DNA of 64,000 bases from positions 1 to 64,000 of the forward strand of contig NZ_JAQOTJ010000006.1 in the NCBI RefSeq assembly GCF_028401955.1, read 5' to 3'. Every line of letters begins with the position of its first letter. The first letter of the stretch is position 1. A program made the translations under genes and the position numbers. Positions 50,851-57,222 of this stretch are shown here, piece after piece. A model generated the notes under the pieces. That model was not told the DNA's origin and searched no databases. It saw nothing but the letters and a program-made list of their open reading frames with translations. The DNA comes from Bacillus sp. BP-3 (GTDB taxonomy: Bacteria > Bacillota > Bacilli > Bacillales > Bacillaceae_G).

Positions 50851-50888
50851 CAAACACCGCTCGGAAGATTTTATTCTGAGCGGTGTTT
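50851..50888 (+). other. Hairpin in the leader of the HD-domain gene
   Basis: AACACCGCTC / GAGCGGTGTT stem with a 16-nt loop, about 40 nt before the HD gene's ribosome binding site, and with no T tract. It may be an RNA stability or regulatory element. Confidence 0.4.
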
Positions 50889-50927
50889 ATGTTATGAATA
50901 GAAATGAAGGAAAAGGAGATGAGGTAC

Positions 50928-51797
50928 ATGAGCAGGTTAGTTGAGAAAGCAATGCAGTTTGCTGCTATTAAGCACGAAGGCCAAATGCGTAAAGGTACTA
51001 ACATTCCGTACATTATACATCCATTTGGAGTAGCACTTATCTTACAGAAAGCAAAACAGCGTGATGAAGTGATTGCTGCAGGGTTATTGCATGATACTTT
51101 AGAAGATACCAATACAACTGAGGCTGAGTTGTGTGAGAATTTTGGCGAAGAAGTTCTGAAGCTGGTTCAGGCGGCTTCAGAACCAGATAAATCATTGTCA
51201 TGGGAAGAGCGAAAAAACCATACTATTCTATCTCTCCCACACCGTTCGAATGAAGAGATTACGTTAATCATCGCAGATAAATTACATAACTTACGCTCCA
51301 TTCAAGAGGATGTAGAAAGAGAAGACGATCAAATATGGTCGCGTTTTAAGCGAGGGAAGCGTGACCAATCATGGTATTACATGAGTATTTTGCATGCTTT
51401 GGAAGAAAAAAAACGGGACATTTCAATTATTCAGATGTTCGAAAAAGAAACACAAAACTTATTTATTGGAAAAGAAACACTTATATTGAAGGACATCGAT
51501 GTATTATTCAGCTGTGCATATGGCATTTATGAGTCACAAAAAGCGAAATTGCATGAAAGAGGCCTATTAAAATTTGCGAAGGAAGTTTCTATTGCTGGTG
51601 AGGAAATTTATCGTAGTGGAAATATGGAAATGATCAGTCCATTGGCAAATGATCTGCAAGAAAGAGGGGTTTCTTTTCAGTCCAATTCAGATGGGCTCAT
51701 AATTATATTGGCCTATTTAACTGAACTAAAGCATCGAATGGGTTGGTCCGATGGATTAGTTTATCAGTATTATTTAAGAAACTGCTCGAAGTTATAG
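50928..51797 (+). CDS. HD-domain phosphohydrolase (RelA/SpoT hydrolase-like)
   Basis: 289 aa. The N-terminal half is an HD domain of the SpoT/MESH1 kind: RKGTNIPYIIHPFGVALIL (His), AAGLLHDTLEDT (His-Asp) and IIADKLHNLRSI (Asp). No synthetase or TGS domain is visible, so it is a hydrolase-only protein; the C-terminal half is unrecognised. (p)ppGpp or another nucleotide could be the substrate, but this is inference. The ATG at 50928 has AAGGAG 10 nt upstream; in-frame starts at 50904 and 50919 are worse placed. Confidence 0.85.
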   Translation: MSRLVEKAMQFAAIKHEGQMRKGTNIPYIIHPFGVALILQKAKQRDEVIAAGLLHDTLEDTNTTEAELCENFGEEVLKLVQAASEPDKSLSWEERKNHTILSLPHRSNEEITLIIADKLHNLRSIQEDVEREDDQIWSRFKRGKRDQSWYYMSILHALEEKKRDISIIQMFEKETQNLFIGKETLILKDIDVLFSCAYGIYESQKAKLHERGLLKFAKEVSIAGEEIYRSGNMEMISPLANDLQERGVSFQSNSDGLIIILAYLTELKHRMGWSDGLVYQYYLRNCSKL

Positions 51798-51878
51798 AGA
51801 GGGCGAGCATACAATGAAGAGTGGAGGGAGAAAATTATCAAGTTATCTCTACCTTTTTCTAAGAAGGGCGTCTCATTG

Positions 51879-51922
51879 AAAAAGGTGATACACTACAGAC
51901 AGTAGCATCTCACCTTTTTTTC
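51879..51922 (+). terminator. Terminator after the HD-domain gene
   Basis: AAAAAGGTGA … TCTCACCTTTTTTT with an inner TAC/GTA. A further AAGAAGGGCG repeat-like piece lies just before. Confidence 0.8.
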
Positions 51923-51959
51923 TATAATAAAGAATATAAGAAAATGCGCTATTGTTATT

Positions 51960-52198
51960 TTACTTCCCAAACCAAACCAAATACTCCCATCCAAAAAACT
52001 CCATATCATACCCACGATAACCCTCCGCCAGCAACCTTTGCTGCCCAGCAATATCACTCATAAGAAACTTTTCTACATTCACTCATTCCTTTTGTTTCTC
52101 ACCCTGCAATTCTTTCACAAACACATATCGCAATCGATCGTTATACTGCTCCTTCAGCGCATTCTTATAGATCCGAATTGAAAATATGCTTTTTTCAT
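51960..52198 (-). pseudogene. Broken gene of about 80 codons, unknown product
   Basis: The ATG at 52198 (AAAGGAG 8 nt upstream) starts MKK in a run of six A. Adding one A restores the frame SIFSIRIYKNALKEQYNDRL and RYVFVKELQGEKQKE. An in-frame TGA follows at 52085-52083, and the same frame goes on VNVEKFLMSDIAGQQRLLAE, GYRGYDMEFFGWEYLVWFGK, stop. So there is probably one frameshift and one nonsense change. The second part could be made alone from GTG 52082 with AAAGGA upstream. The family is not recognised. Confidence 0.5.
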
Positions 52199-52230
52199 TG
52201 GACACACTCCTTTCTTGTTTTGTATAAACA

Positions 52231-52277
52231 AAGTGCACCCCAATTGATAGACTGTGTCTAACAATTGGGGTGCACTT
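52231..52277. repeat. 22-bp inverted repeat resembling abutted IS ends
   Basis: AAGTGCACCCCAATTGATAG-AC and its inverted copy (one mismatch) are separated by only 3 nt. TGCACCCCAATTGTTAGAC recalls the terminal repeats of IS3/IS150-type elements. It may be the scar of an element that lost everything between its ends, a miniature element, or simply a strong hairpin. The rest of 52278-52474 shows no gene. Confidence 0.45.
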
Positions 52278-52474
52278 CTCTGCTTGAGATGGGGGTCTTC
52301 TCGCCAGATATAATAAATGCGTGAATAATTATGAATTATCAGTGTTTGTTTCTTGACATTTACAAGAATATTGAATATGTTTTTGGAAAACATGATTGTT
52401 ATGAATAATAAGGTCGTTTAGCATTTTATACATCTTAAGAGAGTGACTGCGATGTGAGAAGGGAGAGCACAACA

Positions 52475-53581
52475 GTGAAAAAAGTAGATTTCCAGGATCG
52501 GTTAAGCGGAATTTTTCAACATTTACATGAGAATCCTGAAGTGAGCTGGAAAGAGTATAATACGACTGCCTATATTGCGAAATTCTTAGAGGGAGAAGGC
52601 ATTTCCTATAAAACGTTTGATGATTGTCCTGGTGTAATCGCAGAAATGGGAAGCGGGGAACCCGTTGTCGCGGTTCGAGGTGATATGGACGCGTTATGGC
52701 AAGAAGTAGATGGAGAGTTTAAAGCAAATCATTCATGCGGTCATGATGCTCATATGACGATTGTGATGGGGCTCATTTTACAGTTAAAACAGGCGAATTG
52801 GCAGACAGGAACAGTTCGATTCATTTTCCAGCCGGCAGAAGAAAAGGGAAGCGGAGCCCTGAAAATGGTGGAGAAAGGCGTTGTGGATGACGTTGATTTC
52901 CTATTTGGCATTCACTTACGACCAATAGAGGAATTATCATTAAAGCAGGCAGCACCATCTATCCGTCACGGTGCAGCTGACTTTTTAGAAGCTCATATAG
53001 TTGGAACGGACGCTCACGGTGCACGACCACATCAAGGTACGAATGCAATTGATGTCGTTACGATGATTAATATGGGATTGAAAAATATATGGTTTTCGCC
53101 GCAATATTCTTATTCTGTTAAAATGACGCGATGCCAAGCAGGTGGTGAAAGTTTAAATATCATTCCTGGGAACGCTCATTTCGCTTTAGATGTAAGGGCA
53201 GAAAACAATGGATTGTTGGAAGATCTAAAGAAAAAGATAGAACAAGTGATTCAATCAGCTGAATCAATGGGTGTAAAGATTTCTTATGACTGGGTTGACT
53301 ATGTACCTGGAGCAGTCGTATCAGAAGAAGCGGAACAGTTTCTTCGTAAGGGAATTCTGCAAACATATGGAGTAGAGGGCTGCACTCCACCGCTTCGTAC
53401 AGCGGGAAGTGATGATTTTCATTATTATACGGTGAAAAAGCCTCATTTAAAAGCAGTTATGTTAGGATTAGGAGCGAATTTAAAGCCAGGATTACACCAT
53501 CCTCACATGACATTTGAGCGATCTTGTATATTAGATGGCGTAGAAATCTTGAAGCAAACGGTATTGGAAGTTTTGAAATAG
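52475..53581 (+). CDS. M20-family metallopeptidase / amidohydrolase
   Basis: 368-aa enzyme of the M20D aminoacylase/IAA-amino acid hydrolase group. Metal-binding and catalytic motifs: VRGDMDALWQEV (Asp), ANHSCGHDAHM (Cys/His), FIFQPAEEKGSGA (catalytic Glu pair), GIHLRP and the C-terminal HHPHMTFE (His). The dimerisation lid has DAHGARPHQGTNAID. It cleaves N-acyl amino acids or dipeptides; the substrate is unknown. GTG at 52475 was chosen for AGGGAG 9-10 nt upstream; GTG 52454 is also in frame. Confidence 0.88.
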   Translation: MKKVDFQDRLSGIFQHLHENPEVSWKEYNTTAYIAKFLEGEGISYKTFDDCPGVIAEMGSGEPVVAVRGDMDALWQEVDGEFKANHSCGHDAHMTIVMGLILQLKQANWQTGTVRFIFQPAEEKGSGALKMVEKGVVDDVDFLFGIHLRPIEELSLKQAAPSIRHGAADFLEAHIVGTDAHGARPHQGTNAIDVVTMINMGLKNIWFSPQYSYSVKMTRCQAGGESLNIIPGNAHFALDVRAENNGLLEDLKKKIEQVIQSAESMGVKISYDWVDYVPGAVVSEEAEQFLRKGILQTYGVEGCTPPLRTAGSDDFHYYTVKKPHLKAVMLGLGANLKPGLHHPHMTFERSCILDGVEILKQTVLEVLK

Positions 53582-53630
53582 TATTGTTTTTATTTTTTAC
53601 CTTTATGGTTTTAAGCGTGAGTGTGAATGA

Positions 53631-53670
53631 AAGCTGATTCTTCCTTAACTTGGGGGAAATCGGCTTTTTT
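53631..53670 (+). terminator. Terminator after the M20 peptidase gene
   Basis: AAGC-TGATT-CTTCC pairs with GGGGAA-ATCGGCTT, then TTTTTT. The following 53671-53880 is A/T-rich with no gene. Confidence 0.75.
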
Positions 53671-53882
53671 CGGGTGAAGAGACTTAATTGTTAAGTATCT
53701 TGAGTGTAGCAGCTGATTTATATTTATCCAAAACGTAAATTTGCTTTTTATCCATACAAGTTCATCATTGTTTCTCTAGTTATAACAATACTAGTACTGG
53801 CCCTTAGCGTGTTTTTTTAAAAATAATGATAATACCTCTCTATGACCAAATAAACAAGGAAGAGAATTTAAATACATTTCAA

Positions 53883-53898
53883 TATGTATTATTGCATA
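53883..53898 (+). promoter_or_regulatory. PlcR box (perfect consensus)
   Basis: TATGTATTATTGCATA fits the PlcR binding consensus TATGNANNNNTNCATA at every fixed position. PlcR with its PapR peptide is the quorum-sensing activator of secreted virulence factors in the B. cereus group. The box lies 10 bp upstream of the -35 of the peptide array promoter. Confidence 0.8.
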
Positions 53899-53908
53899 TT
53901 AAAATGTG

Positions 53909-53937
53909 TTGATAAAAATGTAAGCGCTTACTATAAT
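53909..53937 (+). promoter_or_regulatory. Peptide array promoter with cre (CcpA) site in its spacer
   Basis: -35 TTGATA (53909-53914), 17-bp spacer, -10 TATAAT (53932-53937). TGTAAGCGCTTACT (53919-53932) fully matches the cre consensus TGWAARCGYTWNCW and fills the spacer, so CcpA binding would exclude RNA polymerase. Catabolite repression on top of PlcR activation is inferred. Confidence 0.8.
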
Positions 53938-53989
53938 AAGAGTATAAAGATGAACAACATCTTAACAACAAAAAAGAGGAGGAAATAAA

Positions 53990-54070
53990 ATGGCAATCGC
54001 AATGGCAGTTTTAAAATTCTTAGGTGGAATCCTTCCATTCGTACAAGAACTTTTAAAAGCAGTACTGTAG
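53990..54070 (+). CDS. Amphipathic small peptide, array copy 1
   Basis: 26 aa: MAIAMAVLKFLGGILPF then VQELLKAVL. It has GAGGAGG 8 nt before the ATG. It is mostly hydrophobic, with Lys9, Glu20 and Lys23 as the only charged residues (net about +1), a GG pair at 12-13 and Pro16, which would kink a helix. There is no signal peptide and no leader. In size and character it resembles phenol-soluble modulins or leaderless bacteriocins; type I toxin-like membrane peptides are an alternative. This copy is nearest the PlcR box promoter and ends in Leu with a TAG stop. Confidence 0.85.
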   Translation: MAIAMAVLKFLGGILPFVQELLKAVL

Positions 54071-54152
54071 GTTCTTTATTAAGAACAGTCATTTATACAA
54101 ATGATCTGTATAACAAAGATGAATTAAAGTGTAGATTAGAGGAGGAAATAAA

Positions 54153-54233
54153 ATGGCAATCGCAATGGCAGTTTTAAAATTTATCGGCGGAATTATTCCA
54201 TTCGTAGAAGAACTTTTAAAAGCAGTAATGTAA
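54153..54233 (+). CDS. Amphipathic small peptide, array copy 2
   Basis: 26 aa: MAIAMAVLKFIGGIIPF then VEELLKAVM. Against copy 1 it has Ile11 and Ile15 for Leu, Glu19 for Gln, and a C-terminal Met. Charges are Lys9, Glu19, Glu20 and Lys23, net zero. Identical peptides are encoded by copies 3 and 4. It has its own GAGGAGG ribosome binding site preceded by the small hairpin described for the spacers. No separate promoter is evident. Confidence 0.85.
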   Translation: MAIAMAVLKFIGGIIPFVEELLKAVM

Positions 54234-54313
54234 GTTCATTATTCAGCAACTATTTATACAAATGATCTGTATAGCAAAGATGAATTAAAGTGTAGATTAG
54301 AGGAGGAAATAAA

Positions 54314-54394
54314 ATGGCAATCGCAATGGCAGTTTTAAAATTTATCGGCGGAATTATTCCATTCGTAGAAGAACTTTTAAAAGCAGTAATGTAA
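54314..54394 (+). CDS. Amphipathic small peptide, array copy 3
   Basis: Same 26-aa peptide as copy 2 (Glu19 form), and the DNA of gene and spacer is also nearly unchanged, so it is a recent duplicate. Same ribosome binding site and spacing. Confidence 0.85.
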   Translation: MAIAMAVLKFIGGIIPFVEELLKAVM

Positions 54395-54474
54395 GTTCAT
54401 TATTCAGCAACTATTTATACAAATGATCTGTATAGCAAAGATGAATTAAAGTGTAGATTAGAGGAGGAAATAAA

Positions 54475-54555
54475 ATGGCAATCGCAATGGCAGTTTTAAA
54501 ATTTATCGGCGGAATTATTCCATTCGTAGAAGAACTTTTAAAAGCAGTAATGTAA
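54475..54555 (+). CDS. Amphipathic small peptide, array copy 4
   Basis: Third identical copy of the Glu19 peptide. The identity of copies 2-4 raises the dose of this variant on a polycistronic mRNA. The spacer after it begins to differ (ATGGC instead of ATAGC, TACAGATT instead of TGTAGATT). Confidence 0.85.
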   Translation: MAIAMAVLKFIGGIIPFVEELLKAVM

Positions 54556-54635
54556 GTTCATTATTCAGCAACTATTTATACAAATGATCTGTATGGCAAA
54601 GATGAATTGAAGTACAGATTAGAGGAGGAAATAAA

Positions 54636-54716
54636 ATGGCAATCGCAATGGCAGTTTTAAAATTTATCAGTGGGATCTTTCCATTCGTACAAGAGCTTTT
54701 AAAAGCAGTAATGTAA
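54636..54716 (+). CDS. Amphipathic small peptide, array copy 5
   Basis: 26 aa: MAIAMAVLKFISGIFPF then VQELLKAVM. Ser12 replaces the first Gly of the GG pair, Phe15 replaces Ile and Gln19 is present (net about +1). The upstream hairpin has a G-C pair where the others have G-U. Confidence 0.85.
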   Translation: MAIAMAVLKFISGIFPFVQELLKAVM

Positions 54717-54798
54717 GTTCGTTATTAAGAACAAACATTTATACAAATGATCTGTATAGCAAAGATGAATTAAAGTGTAGATTAGAGGAGGAAATAAA

Positions 54799-54879
54799 AT
54801 GGCAATCGCAATGGCAGTTTTAAAATTTATCGGTGGAATTATTCCATTCGTACAAGAACTATTAAAAGCAGTAATGTAA
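54799..54879 (+). CDS. Amphipathic small peptide, array copy 6
   Basis: 26 aa: MAIAMAVLKFIGGIIPF then VQELLKAVM, the Gln19 version of the copy 2 peptide (net about +1). The spacer after it is longer and more diverged. Confidence 0.85.
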   Translation: MAIAMAVLKFIGGIIPFVQELLKAVM

Positions 54880-54968
54880 TTCATTATTCCGCAATTATTT
54901 ATAAAAATTATCATACAAATGATGTATAGCAAAAGTGAATTGATATATATAGTAGAGGAGGAAATCAT

Positions 54969-55049
54969 ATGGCAATCGCAATGGCAGTGTTATCATTCTT
55001 AGGTGGAGTAATTCCATTAGTAGCAGAACTATTAAAAGCAGTACTGTAA
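54969..55049 (+). CDS. Amphipathic small peptide, array copy 7
   Basis: 26 aa: MAIAMAVLSFLGGVIPL then VAELLKAVL. It is the most diverged copy: Ser9 for Lys, Val14, Leu17 and Ala19, leaving only Glu20 and Lys23 charged. The invariant frame MAIAMAVL, Pro16 and ELLKAV is kept. The ribosome binding site is GAGGAGG with spacer AAATCAT. It is followed by the terminal hairpins. Confidence 0.82.
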   Translation: MAIAMAVLSFLGGVIPLVAELLKAVL

Positions 55050-55085
55050 ATTCATTATTCCGCAATTATTTATAAAAACTATCAT

Positions 55086-55172
55086 ACAAATGATCTGTAT
55101 AGTAAAGAGGAATTGCTGTGCAGATCATTTGTGTGAGCGAAGTCCCTTTCGTATTATGAAGGGACTTTTTTT
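55086..55172 (+). terminator. Terminal hairpins of the peptide array
   Basis: First ACAAATGATCTG (55086-55097) / CAGATCATTTGT (55121-55132), a perfect long version of the spacer hairpin. Then AAGTCCCTT (from 55140) / AAGGGACTT followed by a T tract ending near 55172, a strong rho-independent terminator. Confidence 0.9.
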
Positions 55173-55267
55173 CATATGGCATAGGTTTGGAACTCGTATA
55201 TATATGATAAAATCGAAAGGGATCTGGAGTGTATCAAGATTCTTTTCGTAGAGAGTAGGGTGAACAC

Positions 55268-55876
55268 ATGAATGAACAATATTACGATGCAGTGTTAAAT
55301 ATAAAAACAGTAGGAGAGCAAAAAGAGTTTTACAAGTCTTTGCATTATCATCGTTATGAACCAACACCATATCGCGCACTCGAAACATTATTTACGCAAT
55401 ATGATTTAAAAAGCAGTGACCGAGTTGTTGATTTTGGATGTGGGAAAGGACGATTAAATTTCTATATTCATCATTTCTATCATGCGTCCGTTGTAGGGGT
55501 AGAAATGAACGAGACGTTCTATCAAGAAGCGATGGAAAATCGAGATCGCTATGTAAAGAAGGAGAAGAGAATTAAAAATAAAATTCATTTCCAATGTTGC
55601 TTAGCGCAAGAATACGAAATTGATCCGCTTGATAATAAATTTTACTTCTTTAATCCGTTTTCGGTGCAAGTGTTTATGAATGTGATCAATAATATATTGT
55701 TTTCAGTGGAACAAGTAGAACGAGAAGTAGAGTTGATTTTGTATTATCCATCAGAAGACTATATTTACTTTTTAGATAATCAAACCTCGTTTGAATTGAA
55801 AGAGGAGGTTATATTGCCGGGATTGTATGAGCGGAATTTAAATGAGAGGTTTTTGGTGTATCGGTTGGGGTATTAG
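55268..55876 (+). CDS. Class I SAM-dependent methyltransferase
   Basis: 202 aa. YEPTPYRALETLF precedes the SAM motif VVDFGCGKGRLNFYI (about residues 55-70), then VVGVEMNETFYQEA (acidic motif II), FYFFNPFSV and a beta-strand-rich C terminus. Substrate unknown. ATG at 55268 with AGGGTGA upstream. It lies 96 nt after the peptide array terminator with its own promoter region, so a role in modifying the peptides is possible but unproven. Confidence 0.85.
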   Translation: MNEQYYDAVLNIKTVGEQKEFYKSLHYHRYEPTPYRALETLFTQYDLKSSDRVVDFGCGKGRLNFYIHHFYHASVVGVEMNETFYQEAMENRDRYVKKEKRIKNKIHFQCCLAQEYEIDPLDNKFYFFNPFSVQVFMNVINNILFSVEQVEREVELILYYPSEDYIYFLDNQTSFELKEEVILPGLYERNLNERFLVYRLGY

Positions 55877-55949
55877 TTAGTTTGGCGTTTTTGGAATTAA
55901 TTTCGCAGAACCGTATTATAAGTAAACAAGTTTTTTGCAAAAAAGTAAC

Positions 55950-55986
55950 AGCACCCTCTAATTTGATGGAGAGGTGCTGCTTTGTT
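55950..55986 (+). terminator. Terminator-like hairpin after the methyltransferase gene
   Basis: AGCACCCTCT / GAGAGGTGCT then GCTTTGTT. The region 55987-56146 shows no convincing gene on either strand. Confidence 0.65.
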
Positions 55987-56146
55987 ATTTGAATGCCTAG
56001 ATGAACATGTGTTGCATGAATGGTTGTTTTTGCTCTTGCAATGAATTTAATTTTTTGTTCAATCAGGATTTTCTTATCAAAATGAAGAAAAAGGATGACC
56101 ATATACAAAAAATGGTTAAATTTCTCCATATACGCTTTTGCTTACT

Positions 56147-56611
56147 TTAATATTCTCCTTTAATTACAAAAAACGAGCCCCGAATTGTTCCAGCTAGTTT
56201 AGACTTCTGCCTAGCAAACTTAAATTTCCCTTCTAACTCCTTCGGTACCTCCATCCCATCAGAAAGCTTAAAACCAACGGCACGCTTCTTAGGGTCATCA
56301 ACCGTATACATGACGTTAATCCCAAGACCATCCTCATAAAAGACGTAGGCGAATTTGATATTTTCCACTTGAAAACGCGACGTTTCTAAAGGTTTGGCCG
56401 CAAACTCAATATCACGTTCTTCTTTTAAAATTCGGTTCACATAACCAAGGGTCTCCTGGCTTTCGCTAGCTGGTACAACCGTAAATTCATGCTTGTATTT
56501 ATTCATAAAGTAACGGGCTTCATTGGCACGTAAACCAGCAAGCGCTTCAGCTACAGGTGAAGACTCTAAACCAACTGTAGACATATTTTTAAAATCAACG
56601 ATATAGGACAT
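56147..56611 (-). CDS. Conserved-looking protein of unknown function
   Basis: 154 aa beginning MSYIVDFKNMSTVGLESSPV. It is soluble, mixed alpha/beta, with many charged residues and no signal or membrane segment; I do not recognise the family. The ATG at 56611 has AAAGGAG 9 nt upstream. It lies 22 nt downstream of the GyrI-like gene on the same strand, so the two form an operon divergent from a WYL regulator. Use of C-ending codons differs from the surrounding Bacillus genes. Confidence 0.75.
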   Translation of the reverse strand: MSYIVDFKNMSTVGLESSPVAEALAGLRANEARYFMNKYKHEFTVVPASESQETLGYVNRILKEERDIEFAAKPLETSRFQVENIKFAYVFYEDGLGINVMYTVDDPKKRAVGFKLSDGMEVPKELEGKFKFARQKSKLAGTIRGSFFVIKGEY

Positions 56612-56633
56612 TTCCATCTCTCCTTTTATTTCT

Positions 56634-57113
56634 TTATTTCCTAACAACAGGAATCCACATTTCACCAAATACTAAGCCGTTTCGTTGCCCCATCTCAACC
56701 ATCGCATTTGGCCCACCAACATAGGAAAAATTCTTTGCTTCTGGCAAGACTTGACCAAAGGCAATGCCGGTAAGCTTATTACTCAACTCATCAGCCGTAT
56801 TCCCTTCCCCTTTAACAACTAGGTATTCCCCTTTAGGGAATTGGATAATTCTAGATTCTTCTGGTACCGATACCTCTGTCATGACGCCAGCATAATGCAT
56901 CATCTTGTTATTCACCGCTTCGTTCACGGTAAAAATGTAATTATTTGCGGCTATGGCTTTTAAAGTGTCAAGCCTTCCATCTTGTTTGACGGCCCGCCAA
57001 AAGTCTGATTTTTCCTTGTTTATGCCAGCATAGTCTGTGTAATCACTCTTAAGCTCAGTTCCAATACCTAAAACGGTAAAGCGGTCTTTTTCTTCTAGGG
57101 TATAATCAGTCAT
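56634..57113 (-). CDS. GyrI-like / AraC effector-binding domain protein
   Basis: 159 aa matching the GyrI-like small-molecule-binding fold: FTVLGIGTELKSDYTDY start, YAGVMTEVSVPEESRIIQFPKGEYLVVKGEG middle, and the family's closing LVFGEMWIPVVRK. Such stand-alone domains bind ligands or toxins. The ATG at 57113 has GAGGTGG 8 nt upstream. It is divergent from the WYL-domain regulator 110 nt away. Confidence 0.85.
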   Translation of the reverse strand: MTDYTLEEKDRFTVLGIGTELKSDYTDYAGINKEKSDFWRAVKQDGRLDTLKAIAANNYIFTVNEAVNNKMMHYAGVMTEVSVPEESRIIQFPKGEYLVVKGEGNTADELSNKLTGIAFGQVLPEAKNFSYVGGPNAMVEMGQRNGLVFGEMWIPVVRK

Positions 57114-57150
57114 ATTCAAAACCCACCTCTTTTTTTATTAATCAAATGAT

Positions 57151-57178
57151 TTGTCTTTTCACTTGATGAGTTTATAAT
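57151..57178 (+). promoter_or_regulatory. Promoter of the WYL regulator gene in the divergent region
   Basis: TTGTCT (57151-57156), 16-bp spacer, TATAAT (57173-57178). ATCATGTCA and AGTGATAC just downstream, and CAAATGATTTG upstream, are possible half-sites for the regulator. Confidence 0.5.
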
Positions 57179-57222
57179 AGCCTTAAATCATGTCAAAAAG
57201 TGATACTGTTTAGGAGGCTCAG

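Larger units (their letters stand above)
53990..55049 (+). repeat. Tandem array of seven peptide gene units
   Basis: Seven units with start-to-start distances 163, 161, 161, 161, 163 and 170 bp. Each has AGAGGAGGAAATAAA-ATG (last unit AAATCAT-ATG), a 26-codon gene and about 80 bp of spacer. Units 2, 3 and 4 encode the same peptide and share near-identical spacers, pointing to recent unequal exchange. The first and last units are the most diverged, as expected for array ends. Confidence 0.95.

Noticed and set aside
53821-53839. Fur box upstream of the peptide array
   Set aside because: AATAATGATAAT resembles half of the Fur consensus, but the second half (ACCTCTC) does not match, and it is about 90 bp upstream of the -35.
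54091-54150. Type I toxin-antitoxin layout with an antisense RNA promoter in each spacer, as in E. coli ldr/rdl
   Set aside because: I looked for -35/-10 pairs on the minus strand of the spacers and found none with good spacing. It remains an alternative reading of the peptides, but is not supported.
54699-54968. An 89-codon open frame on the minus strand across peptide copies 5-7
   Set aside because: It is antisense to the repeat units, has no ribosome binding site and simply reflects the repeated composition. The plus-strand peptides have consistent start signals.
53990-55049. CRISPR array
   Set aside because: The repeat unit is about 161 bp, contains complete genes and has near-identical 'spacers'; no short palindromic repeats with unique spacers and no cas genes are present.
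55809-56129. A 106-codon minus-strand frame
   Set aside because: Low-complexity, no ribosome binding site, overlaps the methyltransferase end and a terminator; no family resemblance.
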